Shown here: one piece after another, positions 30,812 to 39,097 of the stretch
Position numbering within the stretch: position 1 is the stretch's first letter
How the letters are laid out: every line of letters starts with the position of its first letter
Origin: Porphyromonadaceae bacterium UBA2751
GTDB lineage: Bacteria; Bacteroidota; Bacteroidia; Bacteroidales; Muribaculaceae
Direction: 5' to 3'
Assembly: GCA_002353285.1 (NCBI GenBank)
Contig: DEJJ01000005.1
Location: 11,452 to 75,451, forward strand
Length of the DNA stretch: 64,000 nucleotides
Translations under genes and position numbers: made by a program
Notes under the pieces: generated by a model
Seen by the model: the letters and a program-made list of their open reading frames with translations, nothing else
Database searches by the model: none
What the model was told of the DNA's origin: nothing

Positions 30812-33427
30812 ATGGCAAAGGAAGTGGGGCAAACCCCGATGATGAAACAGTTTTATGAGATGAAGGCCAAGCATCCCGATGCTTTGCTGCTTTATCGCGT
30901 GGGCGACTTTTATGAAACCTATGGCGAGGACGCCATCATTGCAAGCGAGATACTGGGCATCACCCTCACTCGCCGCTCCAATGGAACTGGAGGTAAGAAC
31001 CTGGAGATGGCAGGATTTCCACATCACGCCCTCGACACCTACTTGCCAAAACTGGTGCGCGCCGGCAAGCGTGTGGCCATCTGCGACCAGCTCGAGGACC
31101 CGAAGCTCACCAAGAAACTCGTGAAACGCGGCATCACCGAGCTTGTGACCCCTGGCGTGGTCATTGGCAACACCCTGCTCGACCGCAAGGAGAATAACTT
31201 CCTGGCATCGGTCCACTTTGGCAAGAAAGCCACTGGCGTTGCTTTTCTCGACATCAGCACTGGCGAGTTTCTCACAGCCGAGGGCTCGGTCGACTATGTC
31301 GACAAACTATTGGGCAACTTTGCCCCCAAGGAGGTGCTCATTGAACGTAGCAACCGAAACCGCCTCCAGCAGTCGATGACCGGCAAATATCTCACCTTTG
31401 AGATGGAAGACTGGGTGTTTACCGAAGAAGCCGCCACCGACCGCCTACTCAAGCACTTCGAGACCAAGAACCTGAAGGGCTTTGGCGTGCAGAACATGAC
31501 GTGCGCCATTGTGGCGTCGGGAGCAATACTGCATTACCTCGACCTCACCCAGCACACCCAGATAAAGCACATCACCTCGCTCGCCCGCATCGAGGCCGAG
31601 CGCTATGTCAGGCTCGACAAGTTTACCGTGCGCAACCTTGAACTCATCGCTCCCATGGCCGACGATGGCAAGAGCCTGCTCAGCGTTATCGACAAGACCC
31701 TCTCACCCATGGGTGCCCGCCTGCTCCACCGCTGGGTGATGTTCCCCCTCAAGGACGTGAAAGCCATCAACCGCCGCCTCGACGTGGTGGAGCATTTCTT
31801 CAAGGACACGGCAGGCCGCGACCTGCTCAAGGAACAACTCGAAGTGATAGGCGACATTGAGCGACTGGTGTCGAAGGTGGCTGTGGGCCGCATCACTCCG
31901 CGCGAACTTGTGCAGCTAAAGTGTGCCCTGCAAGCCATGGTGCCTATCAAGACGATGTGTGAACACAGCGACAACGAGGTGTTATACAGCTACGGCGAGC
32001 AGTTGAACCCCTGCCCCCTGATTCGCGACCGCATTGAGCGCGAACTCAACCCCGACGCTCCCAGCATGGTGAACCGCGGCAACGTGATACGCAACGGTGT
32101 GAATGACGAACTCGACGAGCTGCGCAACATCTCCTCGAGCAGTAAGGACTACCTGATGCGCCTGCAGCAGCGCGAGAGCGAGCGCACCGGCATACCCAGC
32201 CTCAAGATTGCCTACAACAACGTGTTTGGCTACTACATTGAGGTGCGCAACACCCACAAGGACAAAGTTCCCGAAGAATGGATAAGAAAACAGACCCTCG
32301 TGAGCGCCGAGCGCTACATCACTCCTGAGCTCAAGGAACTGGAAGAAAAAATACTGGGTGCCGAGGAGAAAATCTTAGTACTCGAGAACCGGCTCTTCAA
32401 TGAGCTCGTGGCGGCCGTGAGCGACTACATCCCAGTGATTCAGAACGATGCCAACCTAATAGCCCAACTCGACTGCCTGCTATCGTTCACTCGCGTGTCG
32501 CTCGAGAACCAGTATAACCGACCTGTAATCGACGACAGCCTCGACATAGAGATAACCCAGGGACGCCACCCCGTTATCGAGAAGCAGCTCCCCATAGGCG
32601 AGGTGTACGTTCCTAACGACATAAGGCTCAGCAACGACGAACAACAAATCATCATCATCACCGGCCCCAACATGGCCGGTAAGTCGGCCCTGCTGCGGCA
32701 GACGGCTCTCATAGTTCTCATGGCCCAGATAGGCTGCTTTGTTCCAGCGCAATCGGCCCGAGTGGGCATCGTTGACAAGGTGTTCACGCGCGTGGGCGCC
32801 AGCGACAACATCTCGCTGGGCGAGTCCACCTTCATGGTCGAGATGACCGAGGCCTCGTCAATCCTCAACAACCTGAGCGAGCGTAGCCTCATCCTTTTCG
32901 ACGAGCTAGGGCGCGGCACCAGCACCTACGATGGCATCTCAATAGCCTGGTCAATAGTTGAATACATCCATGAAGTGGGAGCGCATCCCAAAACCCTCTT
33001 TGCCACCCACTATCACGAGCTTAACGAAATGGAGAAGACATTCAAGCGCGTGAAGAACTACAATGTGAGCGTGCGCGAAATGAACGGCAAGGTAGTGTTC
33101 CTGCGCAAACTCGAACCTGGCGGCAGCGAGCACAGCTTTGGTATCCATGTGGCAAAAATCGCCGGCATGCCCAAGGCAATCGTGCTGCGTGCCGACGAGG
33201 TGCTCAAGCGACTGGAGCAAAACAGCCACAACGACTCCTTGAGCAAGGATCTCGACGATGTGGCCAACAACCGCAATGGTGTGCAACTATCGTTCTTCCA
33301 GCTCGACGACCCAGTGCTGAGCCAGGTGCGCGACGAGATTCTGAACATCGACATTAACAATCTAACCCCCATGGAGGCCCTCAACAAGCTCAACGACATC
33401 AAGGCCATCATCACTGGCAAGAAATAG
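30812..33427 (+). CDS. mutS: DNA mismatch repair ATPase MutS
   Basis: 871 aa, full length for MutS1. The mismatch-reading F-x-E motif is F33-Y-E35 in VGDFYETYGED. The C-terminal ABC-type ATPase has Walker A GPNMAGKSALLRQ (around 621), SIGNATURE-type SLGESTFMVEMTEAS, Walker B LILFDELGRGTST, and ATHYHEL. It ends with the helix-turn-helix and the short tail MEALNKLNDIKAII used for dimer contacts. It recognises mispairs and recruits MutL. Confidence 0.98.
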   Translation: MAKEVGQTPMMKQFYEMKAKHPDALLLYRVGDFYETYGEDAIIASEILGITLTRRSNGTGGKNLEMAGFPHHALDTYLPKLVRAGKRVAICDQLEDPKLTKKLVKRGITELVTPGVVIGNTLLDRKENNFLASVHFGKKATGVAFLDISTGEFLTAEGSVDYVDKLLGNFAPKEVLIERSNRNRLQQSMTGKYLTFEMEDWVFTEEAATDRLLKHFETKNLKGFGVQNMTCAIVASGAILHYLDLTQHTQIKHITSLARIEAERYVRLDKFTVRNLELIAPMADDGKSLLSVIDKTLSPMGARLLHRWVMFPLKDVKAINRRLDVVEHFFKDTAGRDLLKEQLEVIGDIERLVSKVAVGRITPRELVQLKCALQAMVPIKTMCEHSDNEVLYSYGEQLNPCPLIRDRIERELNPDAPSMVNRGNVIRNGVNDELDELRNISSSSKDYLMRLQQRESERTGIPSLKIAYNNVFGYYIEVRNTHKDKVPEEWIRKQTLVSAERYITPELKELEEKILGAEEKILVLENRLFNELVAAVSDYIPVIQNDANLIAQLDCLLSFTRVSLENQYNRPVIDDSLDIEITQGRHPVIEKQLPIGEVYVPNDIRLSNDEQQIIIITGPNMAGKSALLRQTALIVLMAQIGCFVPAQSARVGIVDKVFTRVGASDNISLGESTFMVEMTEASSILNNLSERSLILFDELGRGTSTYDGISIAWSIVEYIHEVGAHPKTLFATHYHELNEMEKTFKRVKNYNVSVREMNGKVVFLRKLEPGGSEHSFGIHVAKIAGMPKAIVLRADEVLKRLEQNSHNDSLSKDLDDVANNRNGVQLSFFQLDDPVLSQVRDEILNIDINNLTPMEALNKLNDIKAIITGKK

Positions 33428-33501
33428 AGCTAAAGGAGAAAAAGAGACTAATAATTATATATAACAACGATCATTTTCAACTCTAAAACAACCACAACCT
33501 C

Positions 33502-34815
33502 ATGTTTCGCAAGACTTTATACTTATTGACATTGTGTGTTGCCTCGATTGGGGCTATGGCGCAGCCCTCCATTGCTGAGCAACAGCTCGCTGCCAATCAC
33601 AACCGCAGTGGCAGCAACCACTATGCTTACCCCTACCCTGCCCAGCAACTGCCCAAACTCACACCAGCCCCCGCTGGCTATGAGCCATTTTTCATCAACC
33701 ACTACGGCCGCCATGGCAGCCGCTGGCTCACCAAGCAGAGCACCTACGACCAGCCAGTGGCCACACTCGAGCAACTGCAGCAGCAACACCTTCTCACCAA
33801 GCGAGGTGAGGTGCTGCTCGACATCATGCGCAAGGTGGCAATCGAGTCGCGCGGACGCATTGGCGAGCTGAGCGATGTGGGTGCCGAGCAGCATCAGGGC
33901 ATAACGCAGCGCATGTGCGACAATTTTCCTGAGGTGATGAGTGGCGATGCCGTTATCGATGCACGCTCCACGGTGTGGATTCGTTGCATCCTCTCGATGG
34001 GCAATGCCACTGCTCAAATCAAGGCCTTCAACCCTCAAGCGCGCATCACCACCGATGCCAGCTACCACGACATGTACTACACTGGTTGGGGCCATGGCGA
34101 AGACACCCTTGCCAACCCGCAGCGCAAGGCCATACGCCACATCAGCGACAGCATCTTCAATGCACGAGTGCGCCCTGAGCGTTTCATGAGCCAGCTGGTT
34201 ACCGATGGCAACTACTGTGCCACCCACTTCAAGCAATGCGCCAAGCTCATGGAGGACGTGTTTGACGTTGCCGGCAGCCTCCAGAATCACCATGCCTTCG
34301 ACGGCATCGACCTGTTCAACTACTTCACTGACGACGAGATTTACGAGTTGTGGAAGGTGAAAAACATCTACTGGTACCTGCAGTGGGGCAACTCGCCCCA
34401 GGGTGGCAACCGCATGCCGTTCATTGAGCGGGCACTGCTCACCAACATGATCAATACTGCCGACTCGGTAATCGCCTTGCCACAAGGCTGGCACGGCGCA
34501 GCCCTGCGCTTTGGTCACGAGACCTGCGTGCTGCCACTGGCCTGCCTGCTCGAGATTGACAACGTGAACTACTCGTGCGACGACCTCAACACCCTGCATG
34601 AGCACTGGCGCAACTACGAGATTTTCCCCATGGCATGCAACGTGCAGATGGTGTTCTACCGCAATGCCAGCAACGATGTCCTCGTCAAGGTGCTCTTCAA
34701 CGAGCATGAGGCAAAGCTACCATTCAGCACCAGCACCTTCCCCTACTACCGCTGGAACGACATCAAGCCCTACTATGTCGAGAAGCTCAAAACTCGCATC
34801 AACTGGCCCAAGTAA
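33502..34815 (+). CDS. Secreted histidine acid phosphatase, MINPP-like
   Basis: 437 aa with signal peptide (cut near GAMAQ). Histidine phosphatase branch 2: the RHGxR motif is R70-H71-G-S-R74 in NHYGRHGSRW. The proton-donor region reads RFGHETCVLPL, closer to the HAET of multiple inositol polyphosphate phosphatases than to the HD of ordinary phytases. Predicted periplasmic or exported. Hydrolysis of inositol phosphates such as phytate is the likely role, from family only. It lies 74 bp after mutS and has a terminator after it. Confidence 0.8.
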   Translation: MFRKTLYLLTLCVASIGAMAQPSIAEQQLAANHNRSGSNHYAYPYPAQQLPKLTPAPAGYEPFFINHYGRHGSRWLTKQSTYDQPVATLEQLQQQHLLTKRGEVLLDIMRKVAIESRGRIGELSDVGAEQHQGITQRMCDNFPEVMSGDAVIDARSTVWIRCILSMGNATAQIKAFNPQARITTDASYHDMYYTGWGHGEDTLANPQRKAIRHISDSIFNARVRPERFMSQLVTDGNYCATHFKQCAKLMEDVFDVAGSLQNHHAFDGIDLFNYFTDDEIYELWKVKNIYWYLQWGNSPQGGNRMPFIERALLTNMINTADSVIALPQGWHGAALRFGHETCVLPLACLLEIDNVNYSCDDLNTLHEHWRNYEIFPMACNVQMVFYRNASNDVLVKVLFNEHEAKLPFSTSTFPYYRWNDIKPYYVEKLKTRINWPK

Positions 34816-34847
34816 TAGTACTCGTCACATAACTATTCTAAAAAAAA

Positions 34848-34882
34848 GCAAAAAACTGACATTTTTTCAGTTTTTTGCTTTA
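34848..34882 (+). terminator. Hairpin terminator overlapping the next promoter
   Basis: GCAAAAAACTGA (34848-34859) pairs perfectly with TCAGTTTTTTGC (34867-34878), then TTTAT. A-run on the left makes it usable on both strands. Confidence 0.75.
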
Positions 34883-34888
34883 TCTTTG
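34881..34888 (+). promoter_or_regulatory. -7 box TATCTTTG before the acyltransferase
   Basis: Exact TAnnTTTG match abutting the terminator hairpin, 69 bp before the acyltransferase ATG. The -33 position lies inside the hairpin and has no TTTG. Confidence 0.5.
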
Positions 34889-34957
34889 TACCCCCAAAAG
34901 GGCGCAACCAGGCAGCCCATACTGCCTATAATCCTATTTTGCAACCAATTAACTATA

Positions 34958-35821
34958 ATGAACGAAGAAACACACAATACACCCAGCCAACTGCCAGTCA
35001 AGCCCTCGGTGCTCGACTACAACGACGTGTGCAAGTTAGCACCATTCTTCGAGGGGAAAGAGAAGCTCGTGAACCGGCTATTCCATTGGCTTGCAATCGA
35101 CAAGACCAACGACTACCACGCGCGCAACATGCACTTGTCGGGCCCCGACTTCTCACACAGAATGTTTGAAGAGCTTAGTGCCCCCATGACAATCCGAAAC
35201 GAAGAGGTGCTGAGCCGCATCCCCGATGGGCCGTTCATCACCGTGTCGAACCACCCCTATGGGTCACTCGATGGCATGGCACTGATCGACATCGTTGGGC
35301 ACCATCGCCCCGATTTCAAGGTGATGGTCAACATGATACTTAACCAAATAGGCGCTTTGAGGCCCAATTTCATCGCCGTCGACGCGCTAGCCAGCAACGA
35401 CCCATCGAAGCGTGCCGTGTCGGTCAAGGGCATTGCCGATGCCATGCGCCACGTCAAGCAGGGCCACCCACTGGGATTCTTCCCTGCAGGTGCCGTGTCG
35501 AAGCTCACTTGGGGCTTACGCATTGAGGACCGCGAGTGGCAGCCATCGGTGCTGCGCATCATCCAGAAGCTCAAGGTGCCAGTGATACCCATCTACTTCC
35601 ACGGTCACAACAGCTGGAAGTTCACCCTGCTGGGCATGATTGACTGGCGACTGCGCACCCTGCGACTGCCCACCGAGGTGTTCAACAAGAAGGGCTACAA
35701 CTTCAGGGTGTCGGTGGGCGACATCATCACCCCCGAAACCTTGGCCCAATACAGCACTCCCGAGCAGCTTGGAACATTTTTAAAACAAGAAACCTATAAA
35801 ATGAAGAAATGGCAACAATAA
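34958..35821 (+). CDS. PlsC-type 1-acyl-sn-glycerol-3-phosphate acyltransferase family protein
   Basis: 287 aa from ATG 34958 (MNEETHNT); a longer open frame upstream is non-coding overlap with the phosphatase gene. The acyltransferase motif I is SNHPYGSLDG (His with Asp six residues on, so one more residue than the usual HX4D). Later motifs include GFFPAGAVS and VIPIYFHGHNS. Related Bacteroidetes enzymes acylate lysolipids, including glycine or ornithine lipids. It overlaps the downstream activator gene by 13 bp, suggesting linked expression. Confidence 0.8.
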   Translation: MNEETHNTPSQLPVKPSVLDYNDVCKLAPFFEGKEKLVNRLFHWLAIDKTNDYHARNMHLSGPDFSHRMFEELSAPMTIRNEEVLSRIPDGPFITVSNHPYGSLDGMALIDIVGHHRPDFKVMVNMILNQIGALRPNFIAVDALASNDPSKRAVSVKGIADAMRHVKQGHPLGFFPAGAVSKLTWGLRIEDREWQPSVLRIIQKLKVPVIPIYFHGHNSWKFTLLGMIDWRLRTLRLPTEVFNKKGYNFRVSVGDIITPETLAQYSTPEQLGTFLKQETYKMKKWQQ

Positions 35822-37146
35822 CCGAAGCAAAGATAAAACAAACGATGCAGCGCTACAGCATCATTGGGTCGGCACCCAAGCTCCTGAGCGCTGTGAAGCG
35901 AGCACTCATGATAGCACCCATCGACATCTCGGTGCTCATCAACGGTGAGAACGGTACCGGCAAGGAATTCTTCCCCAAGATCATTCATGACAACAGCACG
36001 CGCAAGCACAAGCAGTACATAGCCGTGAACTGTGGAGCTATTCCCTCGGGCACCATCTCGAGCGAGCTCTTCGGCCACGAGAAGGGAGCCTTCACCAGTG
36101 CCGAGACCGAGCATGCCGGCTACTTCGAGGTAGCCGACAAGGGCACCATTTTCCTCGACGAGGTTGCCGACCTCACCCTCGACGCACAAGCACGACTGCT
36201 GCGAGTGCTCGAAACCGGCGAATACATGCGCGTGGGCTCATCGCGAGTGCGCAAGACCGACGTGAGAGTGGTTGCCGCCACCAACAAGGACCTGATGCAG
36301 ATGGTAAAGCGAGGAGAGTTTCGCGAGGACCTCTTCTACCGCATCGCAGCCATCCGCATCGAGGTGCCACCATTGCGTGAGCGTGGCGAGGACATCAAGC
36401 TGCTTGCCACCAAGTTCAGCTACGACTACGGCGAGGAGCACAGCTGCCCTCCGCTCATGTTTGACGAGAGTGCCTACCGCGAGCTCATGGCATTCCGCTG
36501 GAGCGGCAACGTGCGTGAGCTTCAGAGCTTAGTGCGCGAGATGTCGTCGTTCGAGAGCGGAATGGTCAACGGCAGCACCGTGAAGCGCTACCTCAGCCAG
36601 AAGAACCACAGCTCGAGCCTGCCAGTGATTTTCGACACCGCTCAGCACGACTACACCCAGGAGCGAGAACTCATCTTCAAGCTCATTCTCCAGATGCAGC
36701 AAGAAATCAAGGACCTCAAGAAGGCTATCGACATGGGAGCTAACAGTGGGCACACTGGCAACAACATTCACCTGAGCTCGGCCATCAGCGAGCTTCAGCG
36801 CCAGAGCACTGCCCTCGCCCAAGCCGACTCACTGGCCGATGTCGACATCCCCGACAGCGAGTGGCAAGAAGTCTCCGACCACTACACCGACATCGACACC
36901 CACAAGAGCCATGCCACAACCAGTGCTCAGCGCTCATCGTTCAGCGACATCAAGGCCAATGCCGTTGATGTTGAAGAGGACAAGATTAAAACCTTGCAGG
37001 ACACTGAGCGCGAGGTCATTATCAATGCCATAGAGCGCAACAAGGGCCGCCGCAAGCAGACGGCCGAGGAACTTGGCATTAGCGAGCGCACCCTCTACCG
37101 CAAGATCAAGGAATATGGCCTCGAATATCGCAACAACCGCAAGTAA
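35809..37146 (+). CDS. Sigma-54-dependent activator without receiver domain
   Basis: 445 aa. The AAA+ domain has Walker A GENGTGK (46-52), Walker B GTIFLDEV (112-119), arginine finger region and the sigma-54-contact loop, here GAFTSA (93-98) instead of GAFTGA. The C-terminus is a Fis-type helix-turn-helix (KQTAEELGISERTLYRKIKE). There is no N-terminal sensory domain; about 20 residues precede the AAA+ core. Two acidic or Ser-rich linker stretches lie between AAA+ and HTH. It may control the envelope-lipid and LPS genes around it. Confidence 0.9.
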   Translation: MATITEAKIKQTMQRYSIIGSAPKLLSAVKRALMIAPIDISVLINGENGTGKEFFPKIIHDNSTRKHKQYIAVNCGAIPSGTISSELFGHEKGAFTSAETEHAGYFEVADKGTIFLDEVADLTLDAQARLLRVLETGEYMRVGSSRVRKTDVRVVAATNKDLMQMVKRGEFREDLFYRIAAIRIEVPPLRERGEDIKLLATKFSYDYGEEHSCPPLMFDESAYRELMAFRWSGNVRELQSLVREMSSFESGMVNGSTVKRYLSQKNHSSSLPVIFDTAQHDYTQERELIFKLILQMQQEIKDLKKAIDMGANSGHTGNNIHLSSAISELQRQSTALAQADSLADVDIPDSEWQEVSDHYTDIDTHKSHATTSAQRSSFSDIKANAVDVEEDKIKTLQDTEREVIINAIERNKGRRKQTAEELGISERTLYRKIKEYGLEYRNNRK

Positions 37147-37167
37147 TAATGTCATGAACCCACCACT

Positions 37168-37674
37168 ATGGCACGAAAATTGATTATATCATTGCTGGTG
37201 ATGCTCTTAGCGCAAGGATGCATTAGCTACAAGTTCAACGGCGCATCAATCGACTATAACAAGTACAAGACTGTGTCGTTTGCCAACTTCCCCATTCGAG
37301 CAGCCCTGGTCTACCCGCCATTGCAGCAGGTGTTCCAGAACAAGTTGCAGGATGTGGTCACACAGCAAACACGCCTCCAGCAGGTCGACAACCCTAACAG
37401 CAACTTGCGATTTGAGGGCGAAATCACCAACTACAGCCTCTCACCACAGGCCGTGGGCGAGAATGCTTATGCCACCCGCACCAGGCTAACAATCTCGGTG
37501 AGAGTGCGATACATCGACAACGTGAACTCAGCTTTGAGCAACGACATCAACGTCTCGGCCTACCGCGACTTCGACAGCAACCAGCTGCTCATCGACGTCC
37601 AGGACCAGCTGTGCGAGGAAATCTCGACCGAACTAGTCGACCTCATCTTCAACCAGACCCTCGGCAACTGGTGA
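37168..37674 (+). CDS. lptE: LPS-assembly lipoprotein LptE, Bacteroidetes type
   Basis: 168 aa lipoprotein (lipobox LLAQGC, Cys18). It plugs the LptD barrel that delivers lipopolysaccharide to the outer leaflet. Family features are CISYKFNGASIDY, FEGEITNYSLSPQAV and RLTISVRVRY. It lies 22 bp after the sigma-54 activator, the order activator-lptE-unknown-secG being usual in Bacteroidales as far as I recall. Confidence 0.88.
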   Translation: MARKLIISLLVMLLAQGCISYKFNGASIDYNKYKTVSFANFPIRAALVYPPLQQVFQNKLQDVVTQQTRLQQVDNPNSNLRFEGEITNYSLSPQAVGENAYATRTRLTISVRVRYIDNVNSALSNDINVSAYRDFDSNQLLIDVQDQLCEEISTELVDLIFNQTLGNW

Positions 37675-37680
37675 TCTCAA

Positions 37681-37745
37681 TGCATAATGCACAATGCACA
37701 ATCAACTCGATTGCTCGACTCCTCGATAATTCGATAATTTGATAA
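37681..37745 (+). repeat. Short intergenic repeat cluster
   Basis: tgcataatgcacaatgcaca, then cgattgctcgactcctcgat and three copies of a (t)cgataattt-like unit. The first part matches the repeat found inside cobB (722-775). It carries the TTG start of the next gene. Confidence 0.65.
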
Positions 37746-38524
37746 TTTTAGGAAACAAAAATAATTTGAACATTTCTAACGACATATCCAGGCTCATCGC
37801 CACAGGCGAGGCACCCCAGCAACAATGGGTCGACGACATGACTCGCCGTTACCCTTATTTTGCACTGCCACTGCTGTTGCACGTCAAGCACACCAGCGAC
37901 ACCGAGGCACTGCATCGCCTATCGATCATGAGCCCCGACCGTCGCGACCTCTCGATAGTGGTGGGCAACGCACCAGCAGCTTTTGCAAGCTTCTATCCAC
38001 AGGAAGTTCCCGAAAAAAATCACGACGTCGACAACATCATCGACAAGTTCCTCGAAACCTACGCCCAGGGTAGCAACCAGAAGGAGCTTGACGCCATCAG
38101 CAAGGCAATCTTCAACCCCACCCCCGACTATGCCGACATCCTCGCAGCGCAAGACGACGGTCACGACAGCAACACCCCGGCAGTGCTCGACAAGCAGGAT
38201 GAGCTCATCAGCAGCTTCATTGCTCACACCCGTGAGCAAGAGCAAGTGACCATGGCGCAGCAACCAGCAGTCGACATCCATCTGCAACCCGAGAAGGTGG
38301 AGCAAGCATCGCACGATGCGGTCGAAAATTCTACCCAAAATGATGGGTCGATGCTAAGCGAAAGCCTTGCTAAAGTTTACATTGCACGAGGAAAATATTC
38401 TAAGGCTCTTGAAATTATTGAAAGCATAAATTTGAATTTTCCAGAAAAAAGTATTTACTTTGCAGACCAAATTCGCTTCTTGCGAAAATTAGTACTTAAC
38501 GAAACATTAAAAAACAAACACTAA
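37739..38524 (+). CDS. Hypothetical protein between lptE and secG
   Basis: Up to 261 aa. No ATG is available: the frame opens at 37730 and starts with TTG 37739 or TTG 37766. The N-terminal RLIATGEAPQQQWVDDMTRR and the C-terminal SESLAKVYIARGKYSKALEIIES (a TPR-like helix pair, then KSIYFADQIRFLRKL) are the ordered parts. The middle is acidic and Gln-rich. Cytoplasmic by sequence. The same kind of protein precedes secG in related genomes, from memory. Role unknown. Confidence 0.75.
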   Translation: MIILGNKNNLNISNDISRLIATGEAPQQQWVDDMTRRYPYFALPLLLHVKHTSDTEALHRLSIMSPDRRDLSIVVGNAPAAFASFYPQEVPEKNHDVDNIIDKFLETYAQGSNQKELDAISKAIFNPTPDYADILAAQDDGHDSNTPAVLDKQDELISSFIAHTREQEQVTMAQQPAVDIHLQPEKVEQASHDAVENSTQNDGSMLSESLAKVYIARGKYSKALEIIESINLNFPEKSIYFADQIRFLRKLVLNETLKNKH

Positions 38525-38536
38525 CTATTTGATAAA

Positions 38537-38956
38537 ATGGCAATTACACTTTCAATTCTCATCTTCTTGGCATCAATTATGCTCATTGGCGTGGTTTTGA
38601 TTCAGAAGTCAAAAGGCGGTGGTTTGGCAGCAAGTGCCAGCAACTACAACCAATTTATGGGTGTTAAAAAAACTACCGACTTTGTGGAAAAGGCAACTTG
38701 GGGCCTCGCAATCTTCATTTGCGTGCTCAGCATTGCCACTCCTTTCATTTCACAACCCACCGTTGTGTCGGCCAACAAGAAAATAACCCTTGAAGACATC
38801 AAGACACAGCAAGAGCAGAAGGCGCCTCAGTTCCCAACTCAGCAAGCAGCTCCAGCACAACAGCAAGAGCAAGCTCCTGCTGCAGCTCCAGCTCAAAAAG
38901 AGCAGGCTCCTGCCGCAGCTCCAGCTCAGGAACAGGCACCCGCCGCTAAGAAGTAA
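38537..38956 (+). CDS. secG: Preprotein translocase subunit SecG
   Basis: 139 aa. Two transmembrane segments (residues 3-20 and about 53-73) flank the conserved loop IQKSKGGGLAASASNYNQFMG. The C-terminal 45 residues are a Pro/Ala/Gln tail with repeated QEQAPAAAPAQ units, an addition common in Bacteroidetes. Starts 12 bp after the preceding gene and ends in a terminator. Confidence 0.95.
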   Translation: MAITLSILIFLASIMLIGVVLIQKSKGGGLAASASNYNQFMGVKKTTDFVEKATWGLAIFICVLSIATPFISQPTVVSANKKITLEDIKTQQEQKAPQFPTQQAAPAQQQEQAPAAAPAQKEQAPAAAPAQEQAPAAKK

Positions 38957-39001
38957 AAAACCTCAAGCGCTCCACACAGCCTGTGTGAGCAGCATCGAAA
39001 C

Positions 39002-39047
39002 TGTCATCAAGAGGAACAACTCATTCTTTTTGATGACATTTTCTTTG
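39002..39047 (+). terminator. Terminator after secG
   Basis: TGTCATCAA (39002-39010) pairs with TTGATGACA (39030-39038), followed by TTTTCTTTG. Confidence 0.75.
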
Positions 39048-39097
39048 TTATTCAAGCTTCAAGAATTTGGATTTGCTAAAAAAAACGCCTACCAGCT

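Noticed and set aside
33523..34707. Minus-strand open frame of 394 codons opposite the phosphatase
   Set aside because: Antisense shadow; the sense protein has signal peptide and catalytic motifs.
34598..34957. N-terminal extension of the acyltransferase frame into the phosphatase gene
   Set aside because: The extension is Ser/Thr-rich out-of-frame phosphatase DNA; ATG 34958 gives the family N-terminus and follows a promoter.
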